From Pyxidicoccus parkwaysis (GTDB lineage Bacteria; Myxococcota; Myxococcia; Myxococcales; Myxococcaceae), in assembly GCF_017301735.1 (NCBI RefSeq), contig NZ_CP071090.1:992001-1056000 (forward strand): a stretch of 64,000 nt of DNA, read 5' to 3'. Position 1 is the first letter of the stretch. Every line of letters begins with the position of its first letter. Under the pieces are notes generated by a model that saw only the letters and a program-made list of their open reading frames with translations, did not search any database and was not told the origin of the DNA. Made by a program: the position numbers and the translations under genes. This document shows, in pieces, positions 34,495 through 43,800 of the stretch.

Positions 34495-34596
34495 CCACCG
34501 TCGGAGTTACCGCTTCAGGAGCCGCGCCGTTCCGCTCCGGGGGGGCCACCGTCGGAGTCACCTTTTCGCGGGCCGCGCCGTTCCGCTCCGGGTGGG
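34495..34596. repeat. 51-bp imperfect tandem duplication at the 3' end of the LysR gene
   Basis: 34495-34545 and 34546-34596 are two head-to-tail copies with 44 of 51 positions equal (core CCGCGCCGTTCCGCTCCGGG). The LysR stop codon (TGA at 34558-34560) lies in the inner copy; the outer copy has TAA at the matching place. About 60 bases further to the DUF3142 start region no other gene is seen. Confidence 0.85.
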
Positions 34597-35499
34597 CTTC
34601 CGGTCTGGAGGGCCATGAGGCGTCTCGGACTTCGCCAGCGCGAGGATGCGCTCGCGCAGCCGGTCCGCCACGGGAGGAAGGGCGGCATCCCTGCGCCACA
34701 TCACCCGGTAGGTCACTCCGCCCAATTCCGGAACGGGGCGGGACACGACACCGGGAGGCAGGACGCAGATGCCGTTGACGATGGCCACGCCGAGCCCGAG
34801 CGCCGCGAAGTGGAGCATCAGCGGCCAGCCATCCGCTTCGAGCGGCGCCCGTACCTCGTGGCCGGAGCCGCTGAAGGCGCGGCCGACGAAGTCGCGGTGG
34901 GACTGGCCGGACGGCGTGAGGATGAGCCGCTCGCGGGCCAGGTCCGACAGCCGCACCGTGCGCCGGCTGGCCAGGGGATGCGTTTGCGCCATCGCCACGC
35001 AGAGCGGCGTGCGCAGCAGGTCCCGGGTGACGAGCCCATCCGGGACGAGGTCCAGCACCCCCACCGCGAGGTGCGCCGCGCCTTCGAGGACGGCCGCCGC
35101 CGCGCTCGGCGCGCCGCGCGTGAGCAGGTGGAGGGACTCCGCTCCCTCGTCCCGCGCGAAGCGCTCCAGGAGCGGGCCGAGCAGGAAGAGGTACGTGCCC
35201 TCTCCGGCGGCCAGCACCACGGACTCGCGCCGCGCTTCTCCACGCAGGTCGTCGAGGAAGGACTGTGAGCGCTCGAGCTGCTCCCGGGCGAAGGCCGCGA
35301 CGCGTGCCCCTGTCTTCGTGAGATGGATGTCGCGGCCGTCGCGCTCGTAGAGGGCCGCGCCGACGTCGTCCGACAGCCGCCGCACCCGCTCGAAGAGCGC
35401 AGGCTGCGAGAGGCCGACGCGGGCCGCGGCCTTCGTGAAGTTCCGCGTCTCCGCGAAGGCGGCGAAGGCCTGGAGCAGCTCTCCATCCAGTATCGGCAT
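34558..35499 (-). CDS. LysR-family transcriptional regulator
   Basis: The 313-aa protein begins at ATG 35499 with the winged helix-turn-helix (LLQAFAAFAETRNFTKAAARVGLSQPALFERVRRL), followed by the periplasmic-binding-protein-like effector domain (~90-290). The start TTG 35517 is less likely. It is divergent from the ferritin-like gene across 82 bases, the usual layout for a LysR target, so that gene is its best candidate target. The C-terminus is extended by a basic tail (DRKPTRSGTARPAKR) that falls in a recently duplicated segment. Confidence 0.88.
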   Translation of the reverse strand: MPILDGELLQAFAAFAETRNFTKAAARVGLSQPALFERVRRLSDDVGAALYERDGRDIHLTKTGARVAAFAREQLERSQSFLDDLRGEARRESVVLAAGEGTYLFLLGPLLERFARDEGAESLHLLTRGAPSAAAAVLEGAAHLAVGVLDLVPDGLVTRDLLRTPLCVAMAQTHPLASRRTVRLSDLARERLILTPSGQSHRDFVGRAFSGSGHEVRAPLEADGWPLMLHFAALGLGVAIVNGICVLPPGVVSRPVPELGGVTYRVMWRRDAALPPVADRLRERILALAKSETPHGPPDRKPTRSGTARPAKR

Positions 35500-35581
35500 G
35501 GCCGATAGTCTATCCAATCATCCGAGTTCCCACCGATAGCTCCCGGGCGCATCTTTCCTCCAGCGAAAGAGGAGGAACGCC

Positions 35582-36133
35582 ATGGCCGCGAAGCCGAAAC
35601 CGTCCCGAGACTCCCTCCGTTGGTGGGAGGAGACGCGCAGTGACTCCGAGCACCTGGTGGACTGGCTCCTCGACCAGTACCGGGGCGAGGTCACCGCCGC
35701 CGGCCGCATCGAGCACCTGCGCGACGCCTACGCGCGGCCGGGCAGCCGGGCCCATCGCGTGCTGACGGTGATTGCCGGCCAGGAGCGGCGACACGCGGAC
35801 TGGGTGGCCGGGCTCCTGATAGCACGTGGCCTGGAGCCCGAGGTCCGAGGTGAGCCCGAGGCGCGTTACTGGGCCCGCACGCTGCCCGGCATCGCCGACC
35901 TGGAGACGGGCTGCGCCGTGGGCGCCCATGCGGAGCGCATGCGCCTGGAGCGAATCGAAGTCATCGCCGCCGACACGAGCGCGCCCCCGGACATCCGCGA
36001 CGTGTTCATCCGCATCCTCGTCGAGGAGCGCTTCCACGAGCGGGCCTTCCGGGCGCTCGCCACACAGGAGAGCCTGGAGCGCACGCGCGAGGCCCATGCG
36101 CTGGGGCGGGAGGTGCTCGGGCTCGTGCCATGA
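35582..36133 (+). CDS. Ferritin-like (rubrerythrin-type) protein
   Basis: ATG 35582 follows GAGGAGGAAC. The 183-aa protein is helical and has two ExxH motifs typical of di-iron ferritin-like domains: QERRHADW near residue 67 and EERFHERAF near residue 148, with further Glu residues in SEHLVDW and ERMRLERIE. These could ligate a di-iron centre for peroxide or oxygen handling. It has no rubredoxin domain and no signal peptide. A LysR regulator is encoded divergently and probably controls it (inference). Confidence 0.75.
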   Translation: MAAKPKPSRDSLRWWEETRSDSEHLVDWLLDQYRGEVTAAGRIEHLRDAYARPGSRAHRVLTVIAGQERRHADWVAGLLIARGLEPEVRGEPEARYWARTLPGIADLETGCAVGAHAERMRLERIEVIAADTSAPPDIRDVFIRILVEERFHERAFRALATQESLERTREAHALGREVLGLVP

Positions 36134-36200
36134 CACACGCATGCGCCGCGTCTTCACGTCGACAGCAGTGGACAGGTGCGGCTGGCGGCGGCCCACTGAC

Positions 36201-36818
36201 TCACTTCGGAGGCGGCGGATAGCTGTGGTCGCAGTGCAGCAGCGACGGCGGGTCGAAGCAGGTGATGCGATCGTTGTCGAGCCGGCACACCCCATCCGGA
36301 GTGCTGACGCACTGCACCTCCGTACGCGTGGCCTTGCAGTCGTAGCCGCAGTTCACCGTCTCCGAGGCATTGAGGCAGCGGGGCGCGGGCGTCTCCGCGC
36401 CGTACTGGTGGATGACGCTCTCCGGCGGGTCCCAGCACACGAGCTTCGCGAAGTGCGTGGTGCACACGCCGTACGGCGTGCTGTTGCAGGCCACCTCACC
36501 GTTGAACACCCGGCAGTTGTACCCGCAGGCCACCTTGCCCCGACTCTCCTTGCACTCGGGCCTCGCGGCCGTGTCAGGCGGGTGGTGGATGACGACGCGC
36601 GGCGGGTCCCAACAAATCACGTTGCCGGCCAACACCTGACACACGCCATAGGGAGTCTGCGCACACCTGGCACCGGACCCGTTGGCCTTGCATTGGTAGC
36701 CACACACCGTGCGCCCCTGTGAGGACAGACACTCCGGAGGCGGAGGGCGGGGCGGAGGCTCTGGAGGAGACTCCAATGGGGTCGACGCCAGCACCAACAA
36801 GGTGAGCAGGGGGAGCAT
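36201..36818 (-). CDS. Secreted cysteine-rich protein with three repeats
   Basis: The 205-aa product begins with a short hydrophobic signal (MLPLLTLLVLAS) and a Pro-rich spacer. It then has three tandem repeats of 50-54 residues, each with the pattern C-x8-9-CGYxC-x8-9-C-x2-TPxGVC-x8-10-C-x-DPP. Every repeat keeps six cysteines, so three disulfides per unit are likely. I know no named family. The strict spacing points to a small disulfide-rich binding module in a secreted or surface protein. It follows a 57-base gap after the Cys-free lipoprotein gene on the same strand. Confidence 0.75.
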   Translation of the reverse strand: MLPLLTLLVLASTPLESPPEPPPRPPPPECLSSQGRTVCGYQCKANGSGARCAQTPYGVCQVLAGNVICWDPPRVVIHHPPDTAARPECKESRGKVACGYNCRVFNGEVACNSTPYGVCTTHFAKLVCWDPPESVIHQYGAETPAPRCLNASETVNCGYDCKATRTEVQCVSTPDGVCRLDNDRITCFDPPSLLHCDHSYPPPPK

Positions 36819-36875
36819 GTGAGCCCCCCGACGAAATGGCCGGGAAAATATTCAAACTGCCCGCGCGAAAGTCCG

Positions 36876-37577
36876 TCACATGTTGGGTGGGATGACGAAG
36901 CGCCCGTCCTTCCCCAGCGGCAACCGGGTGGTGTAGCGCTGCTTGATGTCCAGATAGAGGTCCTTCCCCTTCGGGAAGAGCGCCACCGACGGGACGATGA
37001 GCTGGTGCTCCGGCGGACTGCCCAGGGCAATCCACATGCGATTGCCGTCCGTCCCCAGCGTCACCCAGCGCGTCTGCGGTCCGTCGGGCGAGTCCTTCAT
37101 GTCCATCCGGACCAGGAGGATGGCGAGCCTCCCGTCCGGAGCCGTCCACGTGCTCGCGAGCGACAGGCCCACCGGCGAGGACTGCCACGTGGACCAGGTG
37201 TTCACCACGCAGAAGCCGCCCGCGTGCGGGCGCGCCAGCACCAGCGAGCCACCGCCCTCCGGACCCTTGGTGCTGTGCTCCATCAGCCCGAAGGCCTGCA
37301 CCGGGCCCGAGGCCAGCGTCAGCTCCTGCTGGAAGGCGGGTGTCACCGCGTCGCCGGGTTTGAAGCCGAGGTTGGTGAACGTGAGCGCGGGCACCCAATT
37401 CCTCGCGGCCAGCTCCGGCCGGAAGCCCAGCTCCAGGTTCAGCTCGTCGGGAATGGTGTCCGGGCACGTGGGCTTCGCGGCCTCCGCTTTCGGCGCCGAG
37501 GCATTCGACAGCCCGGCGCAGCCACTCAGCAGCCCCAGCACGCAACCCAGTCCCACCAGCTGACTCGCACGACGCAT
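36876..37577 (-). CDS. Lipoprotein of unknown function
   Basis: ATG 37577 follows GGAGGGG. The 233-aa product has a lipoprotein signal (MRRASQLVGLGCVLGLLSGC, lipobox SGC). The mature part is beta-rich (LNLELGFRPELAARNWVPALTF, LAILLVRMDM, WVTLGTDGNRMWIAL) without a recognised domain. It lies between the ygiQ gene upstream and the Cys-rich gene downstream on the same strand, possibly one transcript with the latter. Confidence 0.7.
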   Translation of the reverse strand: MRRASQLVGLGCVLGLLSGCAGLSNASAPKAEAAKPTCPDTIPDELNLELGFRPELAARNWVPALTFTNLGFKPGDAVTPAFQQELTLASGPVQAFGLMEHSTKGPEGGGSLVLARPHAGGFCVVNTWSTWQSSPVGLSLASTWTAPDGRLAILLVRMDMKDSPDGPQTRWVTLGTDGNRMWIALGSPPEHQLIVPSVALFPKGKDLYLDIKQRYTTRLPLGKDGRFVIPPNM

Positions 37578-37611
37578 CGCCCCTCCAGGATGGACGTGCG
37601 AGCCTGCCTCA

Positions 37612-37730
37612 GACGTCAGCGGGTACAAGCCCCGGGCCCTGGGTCGGCGCGCACCGGGAGCGGCGCGCGGGTCCGCCACGGACGTCAGCGGGGACGAGGC
37701 CCGGGGCCACCAGGGCGGCGCGCACCGGGA
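37612..37730. repeat. Imperfect tandem duplication at the 3' end of the ygiQ gene
   Basis: A ~48-bp segment starting GACGTCAGCGGG and ending GGCGCGCACCGGGA occurs at 37612-37659 and again at 37681-37730 (period 69). The inner copy contains the ygiQ stop codon (37685-37687); the outer copy repeats it downstream. The encoded peptide PGLVPADV is duplicated. Confidence 0.8.
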
Positions 37731-39715
37731 CGTGCCGCCGGACGCGGACCCGCGTGCTGTCGCGGCGCATGCGACTTCGGCTCGCGCGGCCCGTCGTCGT
37801 CATCACGCTGCTCGGCGCGCTGGCGGCGGGCGGCCTCGGCGGGCGTCTCCGGTGGCACCAGCGCGTGCGGGCCCCGGCCGATGAGGTCGTCGCGGCCGGC
37901 CAGCTTCAGCGCCTCGCGCGCCAGCGGCCACTGCTCCGGATTCCAGTAGAGGAGCAGCGCCTTCTGGAGCCGCTTCTCGCGCAGGCCCTGCGCCGTGTAC
38001 ACGGGCTCCATCTTCAGCGGGTCCATGCCCGAGTAGTACATGGCCGTGGCCATGGCCATGGGCGTGGGGATGAAGTCCTGCACCTGGCGGGGCCGCTTCC
38101 CGTTCTTCTTCAGCCACAGCGCCAGGTCCACCATGTCCTCCAGCGTGGAGCCCGGGTGGCCGCTGATGAAGTACGGAATGTCGTACTGCTCCTTGCCGGC
38201 CTCCTCGCTCGCGCAGGCGAACATGTTCTGGAAGCGCTCGAAGCTCTCGATGCCGGGCTTCTTCATCTTCTCCAGCACGCGCGGCGACACGTGCTCGGGC
38301 GCCACGGAGAGCTGTCCGCCCACGTGGTGCGCGGCCAATTCCTTCACGTACTCCGGCGAGCGCTCCGCCAGGTCGTACCGCACGCCGCTGGCGATGAAGA
38401 CGTGCTTGACGCCGTCCTCCTTGCGGACCTCCTGCATCAGGCTGATGAGCGGCCCATGGTCCGTCTGGAGGTTTTCGCAGACGCCCGGGTGCACGCAGGA
38501 CAGCTTGCGGCAGCGCTTCTCGATGTCCTCGCTCTTGCACTTGAGCTTGTACATGTTGGCGGTGGGGCCGCCGAGGTCCGTAATCGTCCCGCGGAAGTCA
38601 CCCATGCGCCGCAGCGCGCGCACCTCGCGCAGCACGCTCTCCGCGGAGCGGCTCTGGATGACGCGGCCCTCGTGCTCCGTAATCGAGCAGAAGGTGCAGC
38701 CGCCGAAGCACCCGCGCATCAGCACGATGGAGTGCTTCACCGTCTCGTACGCGGGGATGCCCTCGTCCTTGTAGATGGGGTGCGGGACGCGGTTGAAGGG
38801 CAAGTCATACAGCTCGTCCATCGCCACCGAGCGTCCACCCGCCTCGGCCTCGCCCACGCCGTCCTCCAGCGGGAGCGCGGGCGGGTTCATGTAGATGGCG
38901 CGGTTGCCGTGGCGCTGCGCGAGGGGACGCGCGTTGCCCGGGTTGGTCTCCATCTGGAAGTCGCGGCTCATCACCGCGAAGGCCTGCTTGTCCGCGATGA
39001 CCTTCTCGTACGGGGGCAGCACCACCGTCTTGCGGTCCGCGGCGCGCTTGGCCGGGTCCGCCTCGTGTGCGCGCATCTCCTCGTCGCTGATGGTGTACGC
39101 GGTGCCGCGCACGTCGCGGATGTCCTGGATGCGCTCGCCCCGGCGCATGCGGTCCGCCACTTCCATGATGGGGCGCTCGCCCATGCCGAAGACGAGCAGG
39201 TCCGCCTTGGCGTCGAAGAGGATGGAGCGGCGCACCTTGTCGCTCCAGTAGTCGTAGTGGGCGATGCGGCGGAGGCTGGCCTCGATGCCGCCCAGGATGA
39301 TGGGCACGTCGGGGTACGCCTCGCGGCAGCGCTGCGCGTAGACGATGGTGGCGCGGTCCGGCCGGCAGTTGGTGCGGCCACCAGGGCTGTACTGGTCCTC
39401 GGAGCGGTTCTTCTTCTGGGCCGTCAGCCGGTTGAGCATCGAGTCCAGGTTGCCGGCCGCGACGCCGAAGAAGAGGCGCGGCGGGCCCAATGCCTTGAAG
39501 GGCTCGGCCGAGTGCCAGTCCGGCTGGGGGATGAGCCCTACCTTGAAGCCGCGCCCCTCGAGGAAGCGCGCGATGAGGACCGGGCCGAATGCGGGGTGGT
39601 CCACGTACGCGTCGCCCGTGACGATGATGATGTCGCACTGCTCCCAGCCACGCGCCTGCATGTCGGCGCGGGTGATGGGCAGGAAGGGATGGGCGTAGCG
39701 GCTCGGAGGGGGCAT
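37685..39715 (-). CDS. ygiQ: YgiQ-family radical SAM protein
   Basis: The 676-aa protein starts at ATG 39715 ([19 protein letters not shown]). It shows the family N-terminus [18 protein letters not shown] with a B12-binding-like region, the conserved [16 protein letters not shown] block ([19 protein letters not shown]), and the radical SAM cluster motif [19 protein letters not shown] (CxxxCxxC) near residue 320, followed by [11 protein letters not shown]. The function of YgiQ is not established. A basic, Pro/Arg-rich tail (~60 residues) follows the family core and runs into the duplicated segment. Confidence 0.92.
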   Translation of the reverse strand: MPPPSRYAHPFLPITRADMQARGWEQCDIIIVTGDAYVDHPAFGPVLIARFLEGRGFKVGLIPQPDWHSAEPFKALGPPRLFFGVAAGNLDSMLNRLTAQKKNRSEDQYSPGGRTNCRPDRATIVYAQRCREAYPDVPIILGGIEASLRRIAHYDYWSDKVRRSILFDAKADLLVFGMGERPIMEVADRMRRGERIQDIRDVRGTAYTISDEEMRAHEADPAKRAADRKTVVLPPYEKVIADKQAFAVMSRDFQMETNPGNARPLAQRHGNRAIYMNPPALPLEDGVGEAEAGGRSVAMDELYDLPFNRVPHPIYKDEGIPAYETVKHSIVLMRGCFGGCTFCSITEHEGRVIQSRSAESVLREVRALRRMGDFRGTITDLGGPTANMYKLKCKSEDIEKRCRKLSCVHPGVCENLQTDHGPLISLMQEVRKEDGVKHVFIASGVRYDLAERSPEYVKELAAHHVGGQLSVAPEHVSPRVLEKMKKPGIESFERFQNMFACASEEAGKEQYDIPYFISGHPGSTLEDMVDLALWLKKNGKRPRQVQDFIPTPMAMATAMYYSGMDPLKMEPVYTAQGLREKRLQKALLLYWNPEQWPLAREALKLAGRDDLIGRGPHALVPPETPAEAARRQRAEQRDDDDGPREPKSHAPRQHAGPRPAARPGARRPGGPGPRPR

Positions 39716-39899
39716 GGCACTCGGTCGGCTGCGGAAGACCTCCTCCCTAAACACCCCGGCGCCCGGGAAGCAAACCCGGCGTGGATGTAGGTGTCCGCAG
39801 ACACGGCGGCCATGCCTCCCAGCAGGGCGACCGGGCAGGCCCGTGGGCGTCCCGCTCGGAGCGTCGGGACGCCAGGGCCTGTCCTGGGCGCTGGGGGGC

Positions 39900-40634
39900 T
39901 CAGCCGGACTTGCGGCGGGACGACTTGCGGCGAGGCGTCTCCGGGACGCTAGCGCTCTCGGGCGGGGCCACCTCGAGACGCCTCTTCAGCTCGCGCGTGC
40001 AGCGCTCACCGACGCGCTGGGTGAGCACCTTGTTCATGGACGAGCCCACGGCGATGCCCACCAGCGGCAGTGCGCGGAAGAAGCCCTTGGACACGGACAT
40101 GAGGGCAATCTTCGTCATCGTGCCGACGAGCACCTTGGAGGCCTCGCGCGGCGCATACTTCCAGAAGGCGATGCCCTGCGTCTCCGCGAGGTCAGCCACC
40201 GTGCTGCGCTCGCTCTCGCGCTTGGCGTCGTAGGTGCTCACCGAGGCGAGGAGGAACGCGAGCTGCCGCTCGTCATCGCGGGTGATGTCGTAGCCGTGGA
40301 GGTGGCTGAGCACGAGTGCCATCTCCACCTCGAACTTGAGCATGAAGCACATGTCCGCGAGCGTCCCGCCCAGCGCGGCCACCAGCGTGCCGGCGCCCGG
40401 CAGGATGCCGGGAAGCGCCGCGAGCCCTCCGGAGACGGCGGAGCGGTTGGAGAAGTGGCGCACCACCTCGAGGGCCGCGGCGTCGCGCACGGCGTCCTCG
40501 CTGGGGAGGCCCTTCTGCCGCGCCTTCTCCAGGTGCTGCTTCGACAGCGCGATGAGGCTGTCGGTGTCAGCGAGAATGCGCTCGACGGCCGTGAGGAGCT
40601 TGCGTCCCTGCTCCTGGTCCTCGACTTCCTTCAT
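39900..40634 (-). CDS. EcsC family protein
   Basis: The 244-aa protein (ATG 40634) matches EcsC: an N-terminal helical region ending in [23 protein letters not shown], a hydrophobic segment ([25 protein letters not shown]) and the C-terminal [19 protein letters not shown], followed by a basic tail [10 protein letters not shown]. EcsC accompanies the EcsAB exporter in Firmicutes; in other bacteria its role is unclear. No transporter gene is next to it here. The 184 bases between it and ygiQ show no gene. Confidence 0.85.
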   Translation of the reverse strand: MKEVEDQEQGRKLLTAVERILADTDSLIALSKQHLEKARQKGLPSEDAVRDAAALEVVRHFSNRSAVSGGLAALPGILPGAGTLVAALGGTLADMCFMLKFEVEMALVLSHLHGYDITRDDERQLAFLLASVSTYDAKRESERSTVADLAETQGIAFWKYAPREASKVLVGTMTKIALMSVSKGFFRALPLVGIAVGSSMNKVLTQRVGERCTRELKRRLEVAPPESASVPETPRRKSSRRKSG

Positions 40635-40817
40635 GGGAGAGCCCCCCTGTGGGCGTGGTGACACGGGCCGCGTCGCGCCCGGGGTCTCGACGCTGACGGA
40701 CGGCTGTCGCGGCTGTCAAGTCACGCACGGTGTGCACGGAGTGTGCCCGGGGGCGGACGCATTGACGTGGATCCACGTGTCCCCTACCTTCGCGCCCCTT
40801 ATTCGAAGTCCTTCCCG

Positions 40818-43800
40818 ATGACGCACCGGATGCACGACGAGGCCGGCGAGGCGCGCGAAGCGTCGTCGACGGGCGACGCTCCTCGCGAGCTGCACGTCGA
40901 GTACGACGATGCGCCCGTTGCGAGCGGAGCCGTGCGCTCCCGGAACGCGTTGGGGACTCGCTCACCGGGAATGGAGCCGCGCGTCGCGCCTCCCACGCCC
41001 GTCTCTCCGAACCCGATGTTGGTGCTCGGGCGGTTGAAACGTGGCGCGGTGGACCCGGATGGCGTGCCCTCGGTGGACGTCGCGGCCACACCGGCGGCGA
41101 GCCAGGCCGAGCGCGAGGCCATGCAGGCCTCGGTGTCGGCGGGGAAGCGCCGCGAGGTATGGACGCCGCCGGCATACCTGCCGGAGGACCTGCGCGAGGC
41201 GCTCATGGCCGAGCGCAGCCAGTACCGCGCGCAGTTGCTGCAGGACGTGCGCGAGGTGAGCCTCCAGTCGCCCACGGTGCTCTCGCTCATTCCCCGGCCG
41301 GCGGCGGACCCGGACTGGTCGGGCGGCTCCGTTCTCGGCTTCCACGGCGAGGACTGCGTCTTCGGCGGAGACGTCGTCCACCTGGACTTCGAGTCGGGCC
41401 GAGTCTTCGCCTCGCCGGGGCATGGCGACGACGTGGACCGCCGCGCGCTCTCCGCGGAGCGCTGGTGCTACCGGCCCTATGACTTCGCGGAGGCGCTGTG
41501 CCGGGCGGCCTCGGCGTACGAGGAGCGGCAGCCCGCGCTTCTACAGGCGCTGCGCCGGGCCGCGGGAGAGGAGACACCGCCCGCGCTCTCGGAGAAGGAC
41601 GCGGAGAAGCTGCCGGTGGACCGGCTGTGGAGCCAGCCCTGGGGTTGCGTCTGGGGCCCGCCGGGCACGGGCAAGACGACGGCCGTCGCGGACCTCATCG
41701 CGCGCAGCCTCCGCGCGTTTCCGAACGAGCGCATCCTCGCGGTGGCGCCCACCAACCGCGCCGCGGACGAGCTGGTGATGCGCGTGAGCGCGCTGCTGGA
41801 GCGCGAGCCCATCCCGCTGCGCAGCCTGCGCAGCATCTTCCGCGGCGGCACGGGGGCGAGTGACGCGCTGGCGAAGCTGCCCACCGTCGTCGTCGAGGAC
41901 AGCCAGAAGGGCGGGAAGCTCCGCTCCAGCATCGAGGAGCGTGAGCGGGAGTTGCTGCTCCAGCGCATTCGCGGAGGACCCGCGCACGAGCTGGCGAAGC
42001 TGCAAGCGGAGCTGCGCGGCCTGCGCGGCAAGGTGAAGGACCCCACGCTGAAGGAGGCGGAGAAGGGGGACTGCCCGCTGATGGTGCTCACCGTGCACCG
42101 TGCGCTGCGACTGGTGGCGGAGCTGGAGGGGAAGCAGACCTTCTCGCGGCTCGTGGTGGACGAGGCGGGCATGGTGACGCGCGCGGCCACCGCGCTCATG
42201 GCGCCATTGGCGGAGCGGGTGACGCTCGCGGGAGACCCGAAGCAGATTGGCCCGGTGAGCCGCGCGGCGGAGGGCTCGGGGAAGGACACGCAGAAGTGGC
42301 TGCGCGCCAGCGGCCTGTCGCACCTGGAGGACGCGGTGAAGGACGCGGGGCGGCCGGACGTGCTGCTGCTGCGCATCCAGCACCGCATGCACCCCGACAT
42401 CGCGAAGGTGGTGAGCCACTTCTGCTACGGCGGCGCGCTGGAGGACGGCGACATCGTCAAGGCCCGCGCGGCGCGGCCCGCGCCCGTCTCCGCCTTCGCC
42501 GAGACGCGCGCCGGCTGGGTGGTGCTGGACAGTCTCACGCGCGACGCGCGCCGCCTCACGCACGGGCGAGGGGAGACGGGCTCGGGCTACCAGCGTGAGC
42601 TGTCGGCGAACCTCGCTGTGTCACTCGCTCGCGAGGCGGTGCGCTCGGGGCTGAGCGTGCTGTGCGTCACGCCGTACCGGGCCCAGGCCGCGCTGCTGCG
42701 CCGGCTGGGCAATTCCTCGGGTCTGCGTGGAGACGTCTTCAGCGCGTCCACCATCCACCGGCAGCAGGGCACGCAGTACGACGTGGTGCTGGTGGACACG
42801 GTGGCCGGAGGCCGGCCGTTTCCGCCGCACACGCTGGTGCCCATGCTGAACGTGGCGGCGAGCCGCGCACGGGACTACCTGCTCGTGCTGGCCTCGCGCG
42901 ACGAGGCCCGGGCCGCCACGATTCCGCAGCGCTTCCTCACGCTGCTGCCGCGCCTGCGCGTCCTCTCCAGCGAGCCGCTGAAGCTGGAGCCGTTGCCGCT
43001 TCCGCAGAAGCCGCCGCCTCCTCCGCCTCCGGCGCCTGCTCCGCCCGCGAGCCTGGGCGGTGAAATCGAGGGCGCGCGTCCGGCCCGGCCGCTCTTCACG
43101 CACGAGCAGGTGTCCCTCTTCGAGCGGCGCTTCGATGACGGGCACCACCTGGTGCGCGGCGTGGCGGGCAGCGGGAAGACGTACGTGCTGGCGCACTGGG
43201 TGGCGCGCTACCTGCTGGAGCACGAAGACACGCAGGTACTGGTCTCCTTCTTCAACCGGGCCCTGGCGCCGCTGGTGGAGAAGCTGCTGACGGAAGCGCT
43301 GGTGCAGCGGGCGGGCCGCGAGCGGGTGCGTGCACTGCGCTCCCGGGTGGCGGTGAAGCACGTGGGCGCGCTGCGCCGCTCGGAGCCCGGTAGCTTCGAT
43401 GCCGTCTTCGTGGACGAGGCGCAGGACATGGACGCGAAGGGGCTGGCCATGTTGTACGGCCTCGTGCGTCCGCACACGCTGGCGGATGGCCGGCAGGTGC
43501 GCTGCTTCCAGCTCTTCATGGACGACTCGCAGAATGTCTATGGGCAGATTCCCATCGACATGCTGAAGGAGCAGCTGCCGGAGGGCCTGTCCTTCCGAGG
43601 CCGCACGCGCGTCCTCAAGGAGACGTTCCGCGCCACGCGCGACATTCTCGACATTGCCTTCAACGTGGTGCTGGACCCGCTGCGCCAACACCAGACGTCC
43701 GAGCCCGGCATGCGCGAGTACATGAAGGTTGGCGAGCTCGCGCGCGAGGGACTGTTGTGGCTTCCGGAGGAGACGCTGGAGGGACTCTTCCGCGTCCAGT

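Noticed and set aside
37754..39790. A 678-codon plus-strand open frame opposite ygiQ
   Set aside because: Antisense to a well-conserved radical SAM gene; composition typical of a shadow frame.
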